From contig NC_046673.1 of assembly GCF_003369915.1 (NCBI RefSeq), positions 5,812,001-5,876,000 of the forward strand: a DNA stretch of 64,000 nt, in the 5' to 3' direction. Shown in pieces: positions 43,216 to 53,560 of this stretch. The notes beneath the pieces were generated by a model. The model saw only the letters and a program-made list of their open reading frames with translations, made no database searches and had not been told where the DNA came from. Position 1 is the stretch's first letter. Each line of letters starts with the position of its first letter. This stretch comes from Drosophila miranda. Taxonomy: Eukaryota; Arthropoda; Insecta; Diptera; Drosophilidae. The translations under genes were made by a program, and so were the position numbers.

Positions 43216-45610
43216 GCGATGCAACTGCTAAGGAACCCAATCTATCGCTTTATCTCTCTGTCTGTGTTTATAAAACTATACCGAACGTCTATATACATAC
43301 ACACGTGCATATAAATATTATAATTTAACGATTAGATTTTATTCTAAACGATTATTTTAATTGCTATCCGTTTCTGCAAACACTTTCTCAGCCAATGAAA
43401 ATGCTTAGAAGATAGCCGATGAGATTTCCATATATAGATCAAATATGTAACAAATATGTAACACATGTAACACATACATACATATATAGACGTAAATATC
43501 GAATTAAATATTTGCGGAAAGTGTGCTAGACATAATTGGCCAGTCCTCGCCACGGCGACTATTCTCACTTCTCTCGAATTGAATCCGCTTGGAATCCTCT
43601 ACAGCCAGTAATATTTACACTAAATCGAGTCATATTGTTAGAGAGCAGATTCCAACTAAGCTTAATATATTTACAAATATACACAAATGTATCTTTATGT
43701 CTAAGGAGGGGAGTGGCAAACTATCTCTATTGCACAGATTGCACAGATCACAGAGATCGCAGAGATCGCAGAGATTGCACAGAGGATGTATATACTTATA
43801 AACTTATTGCTTAGTTCATATTGATTCTCGTTGTATTGATCGATCCAAGCGGGACTCTCGTTGTTCGGCAGCAAATCCCTAGCCTAGCTTGTACCATATG
43901 TAACTTATATGTATAGATTGTAAGTTGTGTATGGCCGCAGACCTCTAGCTGGACAGGGACCTTTCCATATGCCGCCGATTCCACATGTGTTCGTCGTGAA
44001 ATTATATAAACCTTAGCGTCAAATTTGCATCGTTTGAGACAGGATTTAGGCTCAAGAGATTGTTTTCGCATCAATTTATGTTTTTATATACATTATTTAA
44101 GCGTTTTTGTTTTTTTTTTTTTTGCTCATGGCCATAAAACGCGTTTTGTTTTGTTCCAAACAAAAGATTTGAAAGGGATTAATATAATTTTAATTTGCAT
44201 AGGAAACGCTGTGTTATTTACTTTTACCAAGCAAGCATAAATACAACTAATAAATAAATAAATAAAGACTACAAATAAAAACAAAAGAAAAAAATGTAGT
44301 TACAAAGTCAGTCTGGCGCATAGTACTGTTATTTTTATTACGAGGCCTATTTTTTCTTCTTTAATTATTAAGCTACTTTCACACAAAACAAAGAATCCAA
44401 AACAAAAAATATATGAATAAATAAAAAATACAATTATATAAAGGTGGCATCGTCAAGTCCAACAAGAACAACATTTATATCATGTATTACATTTCACGAA
44501 GAGTAAAAAAAACCAAAGATAAAATAAAACGGTGACAGAATCCCCATTGGGGCTCGCCGGAGCTTGTCCACAGTCTTCGGTAGAGGACGCCAGTCGCTAT
44601 TGAGCATCGTTCATTGTTCTCGGAGAGAGGAATAATTCAATACATCACATCTAATGCAAATCTTAGGTACCTTTGTTAGTAAACAATATGCATAAATGCC
44701 TATATATATAGATATATACAAAAATGACAAACACACAGAGAAACTACATAAATGTTTAAGATTCTATATAAACCTATGTATATGTGAACAATACATACGT
44801 ACATATGTTGTCACGCTTTATAATAATAAAAGAAAAAACAAAAAGCAAACGAATGGATATTTATATTATGGATATTATATTATATGCATAAATCAGAACG
44901 AGCAAACAAGTTTCAAAAAATACCAATTTCATTAAAAAATATTTATTATTAATTCGTTTTTATTTAATTTCATGATTAGGTGCCGTCGCTCTTAACTCTA
45001 TTCACCAATACAATTGTACCTAAATTGTACTTTTAATGTACTATTCTACCTGGTACTCAGTGCGGTAAGATAGAAGCTTAATAAAACTTAATTTACTTTA
45101 ATTTTAAGACCTATTAAAAGCATCAAACGTTATTTTTTCGGTCTTTCCCTTATGAGTATCTTCTTAAAGAATGATGATTTATGATAAAAGTTCTTCCACA
45201 AAGACTCTTCCATCTTCAATTACTTAAAGAAATCATAGAAAAATGGCCCTGTCTCGTCTAACGGTTTAGTACTGTAAATATTGCCCGTTACGCCACTTCT
45301 CGCCACTTCAGTTCTTTGCAATAATCTTGAAAACAAAAAATTAAGAATTATATTTTCCATTTCCAGCCATTGATAATACCATATATTTTGCTCGATGTTA
45401 CACTGTTATGTATTTGTATACAAATAAAATCAGTTAAAAATTCAAATTTTGAATGACAGCAAGCCGGAATGTACTATTTGTGGGCGCTGTTGGATATATG
45501 TATCTATTCTTGCGGAGTAGAAATGCAAACGTGTTTTTATCTAATTATTAAACAATCAAATGACTACCGGGTATAGGGTTAGTAAGTTTTAAAATCCATA
45601 TAATCGACTT
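43216..45610 (+). other. Unc-76 3' UTR and intergenic spacer
   Basis: A long AT-rich 3' flank. A cluster of overlapping AATAAA signals lies at about 44248-44267. Tandem CAGAGATCGCAGAGAT repeats run at about 43740-43785. No coding frame between here and the ORF at 45611. Confidence 0.45.
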
Positions 45611-46012
45611 TCATTTGACTGAGTTAACGAGATTAAATTTGTCTTTTTGAATTTTTCTAGCCGGCTGGCACTTTCTCGCTAGCTTTTCTCCATTTTTTTT
45701 GTGCCTGCCTTTCTTTCTGTTGACGAAAGATAGAATATTTCTGCATTCTGACCGTGCCCAGAATATACACTTTTTGCTTTTCAGTATGTATCGTTGCCTT
45801 TCCAGTATTAATCGGCTATTTATTTGCTGATCGTAGTACTCTTCAGCAAAACGCCTGCTGCAAAGGTTTCCATCGATTGAAATACAGGCATGCATTCTTA
45901 TCGTTTGCAAGTGAATATCATCCCTGATTCGATCGATGGTAAATTTGGCTGATCTGAGTACCATGCTTTGGCCCATTGTCAAAATAAAAATCCGTTTCTT
46001 AGAGGGCATCAT
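45611..46012 (-). CDS. Unknown small basic protein (133 aa)
   Basis: An ATG-started frame of 133 residues in AT-rich DNA where long frames are unexpected. It begins MMPSKKRIFILTMGQSMVLR, is basic and has a Lys/Arg-rich end (NRKKGRHKKNGEKL). CISIDGNLCSRRFAEEYYDQ and the following LILERQRYI look like folded helical protein. No signal peptide, membrane helix or family I recognise. It diverges from csw with only about 365 bp between starts, and shares the DRE-containing interval. It could be a real gene, a last exon or chance. Confidence 0.4.
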   Translation of the reverse strand: MMPSKKRIFILTMGQSMVLRSAKFTIDRIRDDIHLQTIRMHACISIDGNLCSRRFAEEYYDQQINSRLILERQRYILKSKKCIFWARSECRNILSFVNRKKGRHKKNGEKLARKCQPARKIQKDKFNLVNSVK

Positions 46013-46195
46013 TGTGCGATTCAATAGTAAATAGTTTCATAATGCGCTGTTACACGCATTGAGGGTAAATTATTTTACTGTGCTGTTTAGTGCCTGCCGT
46101 TTTTAGTAGCCTACAACTCTGTACGTTGAATTTTGTGCTGTTATTGGCGCAAATGGTGTTAATGGGAAAAAATTTTGCGCTCTGTGGCCGATAGC

Positions 46196-46203
46196 TATCG
46201 ATA
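46196..46203 (+). promoter_or_regulatory. DRE (TATCGATA) between csw and the divergent ORF
   Basis: Perfect DREF site inside AGCTATCGATAGGC, with a second TGTCGATAG about 15 bases on. It lies 175 bp before the csw start codon and 184 bp before the opposing ORF. A housekeeping promoter, perhaps bidirectional. Confidence 0.65.
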
Positions 46204-46377
46204 GGCAAGGTTGTCGATAGTTTCCATCACTACGACTAGCCTAGCCTATCCATAGTTTTTTTTTTGTATCCAAATCCAACCGTAAAATAAGTTTAAACAA
46301 ATCATATAGACATAAGTTTCATTTTTTTCCTTTGGTGTACCATTAATTTATTTTTTAAGTGCGCATTCAATAAGAAA

Positions 46378-47328
46378 ATGTCATCGCGAAGGTAAATCCA
46401 ATAAGAAATACGACCATGTACTTACACACACACCCGCACGCCCTCACGCATACACTGGCGAGTGTGCATGGCATATGTACACACGTTACACTCGCCGTCT
46501 CCACCGCCCAGGGCCCAACACATTCGTTCACACGCACACTGGAACGCACACACGGCACACGCTCCCAACTGGGCTATTTACATATGTATAAGTATATACA
46601 AAAGGCAAAAAGAAGCAGAAACAACATTTTTGAGATAAAAAGTGCAACAAAGTGCAAGAGAATTGCCTGCCGCCCCATCATCAGCAATGGGAAAGAAGCA
46701 GGGGCATCCCAATGAACTGTTACTCTTACAGCTGTTGCTGGGGCTGGCGTGGGTCCGACACGGTTTGGGGTACTGAATCGAATCAAATCGCCCATGTAGC
46801 GAGATTGGGGAAGGGAATGAGAATGAGGTTTGATGGAATAGCATGTACATATGTATGTATGTAGATACAATATTATTCAGGATATGAACGATCAGCAGTA
46901 AATAAACAAACGACTGACTCTTTCACCATGCTGATCCTTTGTTTGCCCGCGCAGATGGTTCCACCCAACGATATCTGGCATCGAAGCTGAGAAATTGCTA
47001 CAGGAAGAAGGTTTTGATGGCTCGTTTCTTGCACGTCTCTCCTCCTCGAATCCAGGCGCCTTCACGCTCTCCGTTCGCCGTGGCAACGAGGTTACCCACA
47101 TCAAAATCCAAAACAATGGCGACTTCTTTGATCTCTATGGCGGTAAGTGGTATCCTCCAAGTGCTATCAAAGGAATTTTCTAACCTTCCCCGACCTTGCA
47201 GGTGAAAAGTTTGCCACACTGCCGGAACTGGTACAATATTATATGGAGAATGGGGAGTTGAAGGAGAAGAATGGCCAGGCCATTGAGCTGAAGCAGCCGC
47301 TGATATGTGCAGAGCCCACCACGGAAAG
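46378..47328 (+). CDS. csw: Corkscrew (SHP2/PTPN11), N-terminal SH2 exons
   Basis: Cytoplasmic tyrosine phosphatase that transmits receptor tyrosine kinase signals (Torso, Sevenless, EGFR) to Ras. Exons 46378-46391 (MSSR), 46955-47142 and 47202-47328 join as AGA and GGT. They encode the first SH2 domain: [39 protein letters not shown] with the phosphotyrosine-binding Arg, [16 protein letters not shown] and [20 protein letters not shown]. The last visible residues are PTTE plus AG of a split codon (phase 2). The second SH2 and the phosphatase domain are not in the remaining 16.7 kb, so the next intron exceeds that length or further exons are beyond the window. Confidence 0.96.
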
Positions 47329-48910
47329 GTGAGTCCCAGTTACATACATACGTTCTCTTACATGGTATGGTATGGGCTTTGGAGCTACATCTGTGTGTTT
47401 TTGATCACCGAAGTAATGTGGAGATGTTGCCCCTGCACCCAATACAGTGCCTATGACAAAAATACAGTGAGTCCTGGGCGAACTCTAGTGGTTCCTTAAT
47501 GTGTGTCCGCGCAAGGCAGATGCTCAACAATTTATTCAAAATATTTAAATGCAAAATGATATATGTATGTATCTATATATTCCGACTAACGCCTAAGTTA
47601 AATATAAATTCAAATGCAAATGGGAAAGCCTCTCCCCCGGCTTTTCATAATTGATATTGATGATTTGTACAGGGCCGCGACCATCCATCCCTTTCAAGTG
47701 ATTTGTTTTTGATTTGCTTACGCCTCTTTTTCTAGAGCCCGTCCTAATCTGACAGCGAACAGCTGTCTGTGAGAAATTTCAATTATACGTTGATGCAATT
47801 GTGTCACGCGTCTTCGATTTGTGAAATCGGATACGGTACTCGTACTCGTAGTCGTAGTCGTATTCCGGAGTAAATAAACACTTGGCGAATTATTTACTAT
47901 GTTGTTTATGAACGAAAAGACGCACACACACACACACATGTCCACACATGTATGGCAGAAGACTCGCTGTCTGCTGATGCGCCCGCTGTTATGTGCACAC
48001 ACATACATAAGTGCGCATTGCACTTAACAGTTAATAACTGTTAATGCAATGCTGTCCATGGACTGTTGTTGATGCACGTTTGCTAATGGGTTTTCTGGCT
48101 GTTGCTCAGGAACTTGTCGAATTTATCGTAGGTGTGTGCGGTTTTCTGGATTCAATTTGAAATCAAATCGACTCTTTTTACGAAAAGATCTTGAGGACCC
48201 CACAGAACATTGCTCAGGATAGAGTTTTTTTAAAATTGTATTTAATTGCATGTTTTAAGCTACTTTAATTACTCTGTGGAACGAAATCGAATCGAAACCA
48301 TATATTTCTGATAGACTAGGGGCTCTAGGAAGGTTTTTTTTATGGATAGGAGTTTTTTGGTTCAATTTTGTTTTTATATACATATTTATGAGAAACAAAG
48401 TTTTGAAGAACTTTGCAATTATGGAAAAGATAATCGGCCTATTAAACGTTGTAGCTTCAGCTTACCGTCTGGGAAATATTAAGCTTAAATAAAGTCGAAG
48501 TATCTATAAAACTTTACATTTGATACCTTAATATTATCCAGATTGCATATTTTCGTTGGTTGTTCAATGATCAGATCCCCTACAAGAGGCAAGCTAAAAC
48601 CATCTTGCTTCTGCTGCAGATTTGAAAAAATTTGTAATTTGGAGACCAGGTTTTAAGACGTTCGAAGAATTAGAGAGATTATAATTTACTGGTTACAAAA
48701 CCAGGGATGTCCAGGGTTGGACTTTTACAGGCAAAACTTAAATTGACTGGAGGAATATTTTGTTGTTGGACGAGTCCAAGACTTTTTTCTTTTTGGTCGT
48801 GGATGCCGTTAGTATGATAGATAACCGTGGTTATCTGAATTTTCTACAAAATATACTTTCAAAACTGTAAAAATGCGTGTGGCCGTTGTTCGGTCATTCC
48901 AGCAAAAAAA
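47329..48910 (+). other. csw intron, left part
   Basis: No coding frame supported. A CA-rich run lies near 47921-47938. Confidence 0.4.
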
Positions 48911-50000
48911 ACGAGGGGGAACGTTGTGAGTTGCAGCGGACACCGCAACTCTACAGTTATACCCGATACTAAGTCAGTATGGCTCTCCTCCGGCAGACGC
49001 CGGACGACACGACAAAGAGTGCGTGCGAGAGAGGCAGAAAATCAGTCTGAGCGTGACTTCGGGGGCTGCGTAGCCAGTGCAAATTGATTTGTTCCTTTTG
49101 GCTATAAAAATGATCTGATCTGATCCAGATTCAGCAATCTGATCATTATCTATGATTCTGCGTTTTTAGTTTTCTCGAATCTGCAATATTGTGGATGCAA
49201 CAGATTTTCGTCCTTTGTGGGGGCGGAAGGGGGTGGGGCGAAATTTTGAGATATACGTTTTAAAGTGAGATCTAACAGGAGTGCGGATACCAAATTTGGT
49301 TACTCTAGCCTTAATAGTCTCTGAGATTTGTGAATATTCCCAGATTTTCATCCTTTGCGGGGGCGGAAGGGGGTGTGGCGAAATTTTGAAACAAACTCGT
49401 CTCGGTCCGATATATAAGGAGTGTGGATACCAAATTTGGTTGCTCTAGCTTTTATAGTCTCTGAGATCTAGGCGCTAATGTTTTACTCTAAGCAAAGCCG
49501 GCTATGCTACGTGTGGGTTAGAGAGAGACAGGGCGAGAAAAAATGAAATTGTTTTCTTGATGCTGGCTATAATAATAATACGATCTTATTCAAACTCTGC
49601 AGTCTAAAAGATATGGTCATTCTCTACGATTCTGCGTTTTTGGTTTTCTCGTATCTTTAAAATTGTGGATGCCACAGATTTTCGTCCTTTGGGGGGGCGG
49701 AAGTGGGCGGGGCGAAGTTTTGAAATATTTTTGTAGCAGTGACATATCACAGAAGTCTGGATCCAAAACTTCGTTGCTCTAGCTCTTATAGTCTTTGAGC
49801 ACTAGGCGCTAATAGGGACGGACAGACGGACGGACGGACAGACGGACAGACAGACATGGCTCAATCGACTCGGCTATTGATGCTGATCAAGAATATATAT
49901 ACTTTATGGGGTCGGAAACGATTCCTTCTGGACGTTACACACATCCACTTTTACCACAAATCTAATATACCCCAATACTCATTTTGAGTATCGGGTATAA
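48911..50000 (-). mobile_element. DINE-1/mini-me element, copy B (inverted)
   Basis: Mirror of copy A: ACGAGGGGGAACGTTGTGAG at the left, three internal CGTCCTTTG-type repeats, (GACR)n near 49815-49855, the CTATTGATGCTGATCAAGAA core, and the full outer end GAGTATCGGGTATAA. It keeps the end missing from copy A. GA-rich GTTAGAGAGAGACAGGGCGA at 49508-49527. No ORF. Confidence 0.87.
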
Positions 50001-50625
50001 AAACGCCCATTTTCACTACTATTATTTTTCCCAAGCCTTTTTCCACATCTAAATTTGTTCCTGCAAATTTTGATTTATCTAAACTATAAAACTAATTGAA
50101 GCCCTTATACAGGTCTTGGGAATGCAAAATCAAACACTTAAATAAAGAACAATATTTCAGAGACGAAATCAATGAGTACTGTTCTGATTTGTTCGGGATG
50201 CAAGTCAAGTTATTTATGTTAAGAGTGAAAATTAACTACACTTAAAGTTAAAAGTAATTAAATCTTCAACTCAAATCACAAATTATTATCTCAAATGCAC
50301 AAAAGAGGCGAGAGATAATAAACAATAAACAAAATAAAATTAAATGTAAACTATTTAAGAGGAGAAGGTACAATGAATGCGTAAAATCGTTGATATTTCG
50401 TTATTCTTTGGTTTAACCAGACTTAAATTCGTATGGCACATACATATGTACGATCAAGATCAAGAAATCAAGAAATCGATCAAGAAAGACAGAACTTCCA
50501 TTGTAATTTATGCTTTATGTGCTGTAATGATTATATGGGGGTTGTTTTAAGGAGTCGAAAAAACGTCGCTTACCATTACTATTACTATTGCAAACAGGGC
50601 TCGCCATGTTTATAATCCCACGTAG

Positions 50626-50946
50626 CCCCTGGCGGACGCGGTAAGCCAAAAAGGGCATCTCGAAACTGTTCACTCGTCAGAGGCACATAAGCCAGTGTAC
50701 GAGAAACAGCTGATTCCAGATTGGCAACCTGCAGAAGACGGCAGCCGATCTCAGCAGCCAGGAGACCCGGCTATAGAGAGGCAGATACGCAGACTTCGCC
50801 AAAAGCTGCTGAAGATCGGTGAATGGAGACGCAAGACTGAGCAAAAGCAAGACAGCAAAGATGATCTGCTCTTGAGCCTCAGGAAAACACTAAACCAACG
50901 CGTAGAAGATGAAAGCATTATTTTAGCTAGCGAACGTGACCATTAA
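50626..50946 (+). pseudogene. Unrecognised coding-like frame, no start codon
   Basis: 106 open codons ending in TAA, preceded at once by TAG and without an early Met. The sequence is protein-like: HKPVYEKQLIPDWQPAEDG, then a charged helix IERQIRRLRQKLLKIGEWRR and SLRKTLNQRVEDESIIL. The helix pattern recalls C-terminal helices of translation factors such as eIF2A or PYM, but only loosely. It could be a retrocopy fragment, an exon or part of a transposon. Confidence 0.35.
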
Positions 50947-51389
50947 ACGTTATCTATCGATCAAAAAATATATTCAAAATGTTGTTATTGTAAAGCTTCT
51001 AGACATTGTAGCACCGTGTTTGTGAGCTGACTAATATCTGATTTCGTTTAGAAGTTATTTTTGGACCGAAGGCCCCACTGTGCGTCGCCAATATCAGGAG
51101 ATTTTAGCGCCTGGGCTACGGAATGGATGTCCACCACAACGGATGCCAGGGGCCGTGTCCTGGTGGTTCCTAAAATCGCTGGTTCCAACCCTCGAGGAGG
51201 CACTACAAGGAAGCAACTCTGGACATACCCACGGCAATACCCGGCCACAATCAGCGGTGCAAAACTGGAGGCGATCGTCAGGCACCAAATCCCAGCGCAG
51301 GATACGTAGGTAGATAGGACCGCTGACACGAGGCACCGTGAAATACTATGCATGATGGAATCCTGCGCCTGGACTTCCAACAGGAGCCG

Positions 51390-52265
51390 AGATTGTGGGA
51401 TTATCTTCAATGAGTCTCGGTCGCGGTCGTCAAAAAAACCCTCGCAAAGACGGAGTGCACCATGAACGACGCCATCAAAACCATATGTGGTTGGCTAAGC
51501 CTGGTTGGGCTCGAACTTCCCGAACACGAAATTTAAGCGATAGCAGGAAACATGTGGAGACGGCGAGGATAACCGTAGGAGGAGCCTCCATTGTGTCAAC
51601 ACGAGCCATAAGGTACATGGGAGTCATGCTTGACACCCGGCTATTATTTAGAGAGCACCTGTAGGAGACACACGGCATCGTTATGGCAGTGTCTCGAATG
51701 ATGCTAAACCATAGAGGCCCAAAGTCAACGAGCAGGAAACTTCTTATCAACGTTGCAAAGTCTTCCATACTATACGCAGCGCCGATATGGGCTCAGTATA
51801 CGATCGTCAAAGGTTACATCAAGGGAATAGAGTCAGACTTCAGACTTGGAGCCCTGCGGGTCAGTTGATCATCAGCCGCATCATCATCAGCTCTCAGTAG
51901 AGATGGGATAGTATGGTATCTGGCCGTTGGACCCACTAACTAATCCCCAACATTGCAGCGTGGATAAACCGGCGGCATGGGAACTTACGTTCGGATTGAC
52001 GCAGGTTCTCAGCGGACATGAGTGCTTCAAGGAGTGCCCGCATCGCTTTAGCCACGAGGAGGACGAGCTATGCACCAGCTGTGGAATAGCAGAGAACGGC
52101 CTGACCACATGCGTCAGATTCGTAGAAGCCCGCGGACGAGCAGAAGGCATCCTAGGTGTGCCCTTCACAGTGGAAGGTCTGGTACTTGCGACGGATATCG
52201 CGACGGAATTGTGGTGGCTGGGCCGCATTCTTAACAGGCTAGCCAGCCTCCCCGAAAACGAATAG
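51390..52265 (+). mobile_element. Dead R1-clade LINE, 3' part of ORF2
   Basis: Pieces in shifting frames match the end of R1-type reverse transcriptases: GWLSLVGLELPEHE, ETARITVGGASIVSTRAIRY, RMMLNHRGPKSTSRKLLINV, SSILYAAPIWAQYT, and the Cys/His region LSGHECFKECPHRFSHEEDE. Several shifts and stops. The RT core with its YADD motif and the endonuclease are missing. Sense orientation relative to csw. Confidence 0.72.
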
Positions 52266-53291
52266 AACGTTAAGCTGTAGCCCCGTTTTTATCGGCTAAA
52301 ATGATTTCTACTAGAAAATAATATTAATCATTTTGGAAATCACAAGAAAATAAATTGGTTTTCTTCCAAAATATGGGCCATTTGGATCACTGTGCATTGC
52401 ATTGTTCATTTCCTTATTGCTGTTACCTGTCATTGCTATTGATATTTTTATATTGGGTCTCTATTTATTGTACATATTTTTGCCTGTTGTCCAACTCAAT
52501 CTCCAGCTCCTTCTCCTTCTAAGTCCATCCATATTTTATACGTGTCTTTTAGTCCCCTTCCTCTCTGAGTGGATATCTTATTTTGACTGTCATCGTTTGT
52601 CTCGTTTCGTTTCAAACCCTTTAATTTCATTCAATCTCATTCCATTCCGTTTTTTTCGTGAGCTGCATTTCAAGCATACTAACGGTCAGCCACCTCGTTT
52701 GCTGATGTCCACGCCCGTTCACTCTGTACATTGTACATACATATGTACATGCATATGTCTACGTACCGCCTCCTCGGGCAGTCTATATTTGGTCGGGTCT
52801 CCTCTCCACCGCCCTTCTCAGGCAGAACTCGAATTGCCTTGATCAAACCCGGCCACCGGGGAGTACCCGCTCCAAGCTATATGCATACATTACTATGACC
52901 AATTCGTGCATTTGCTAATGATTTAAAACCTGTGTGGCTACCGTTGGAGGCTACCTTCCTTCTCATTCAGAATTATGAAATGCAACATTTAGGAAACGTT
53001 AGGAAATGATTTCTTATAGGACCATGCTAAGTTCTGGAAAAGAACATAATTTCACAAGTTGAGAAGAATAAATTTTGGATTTTATTGGCTATAATAAAAG
53101 TATACATACATACATATATAGACTATATTTGGACTCGCTTAAAACATTGCGGTAAAATGCTAGAGCTTTAGTTGGATCTGGAAATTCTTTCGGAGTCCCC
53201 GCAAGTTCGCAATATTATCATGTCAATTGTTTAGAATGAGATTCTCCATTTTGCATTGTTGGTTTTCTTTAAACCCCATACTTAAAAAGAA
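52266..53291 (+). other. csw intron, no feature seen
   Basis: The 146-codon frame at 52402 is Leu/Ile-rich by composition only and is not supported. An ACATACATATGTACATG palindrome lies at 52735-52751. Confidence 0.4.
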
Positions 53292-53560
53292 TAAAGGGGT
53301 GTATTAGATTTGTGGTGAAAGTGGATGGATGTAACACCCAGAAGGAAGCGTTTCCGACCCCATAAAGTATATATTTTCTAGATCAGCATCACTAGCCGAG
53401 TTGATATAGCCATGAGCTCCTAGATCTCAGAGTCGATAAGAGAGCTAGAGCATTGGCTTCGCAACGCCATCAAAGCGCTTACTCATTTTCTGTCTCTCTC
53501 TCACACGCTCTTTATCGTGCAGTGTGTGCCCTCTGGCGGAGGCATACTGAGGAGGAGGCT
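53292..53560 (+). mobile_element. DINE element, internally deleted
   Basis: Starts like copy A (GGGGTGTATTAGATTTGTG, CGTTTCCGACCCCATAAAGT, TCTAGATCAGCATCACTAGC) and jumps after about 110 bases to the right-hand part (TTCTGTCTCTCTCTCACACG, CTCTGGCGGAGGCATACTGA). The middle repeats and (GTCY)n are lost. Confidence 0.75.

Noticed and set aside
46416-46715. 99-codon frame downstream of csw exon 1
   Set aside because: Lies in CA-rich intron DNA between two confirmed csw exons.
52402-52842. 146-codon Leu/Ile-rich frame
   Set aside because: Hydrophobic only because of T-rich composition; the second half has no plausible fold and no start context or promoter.
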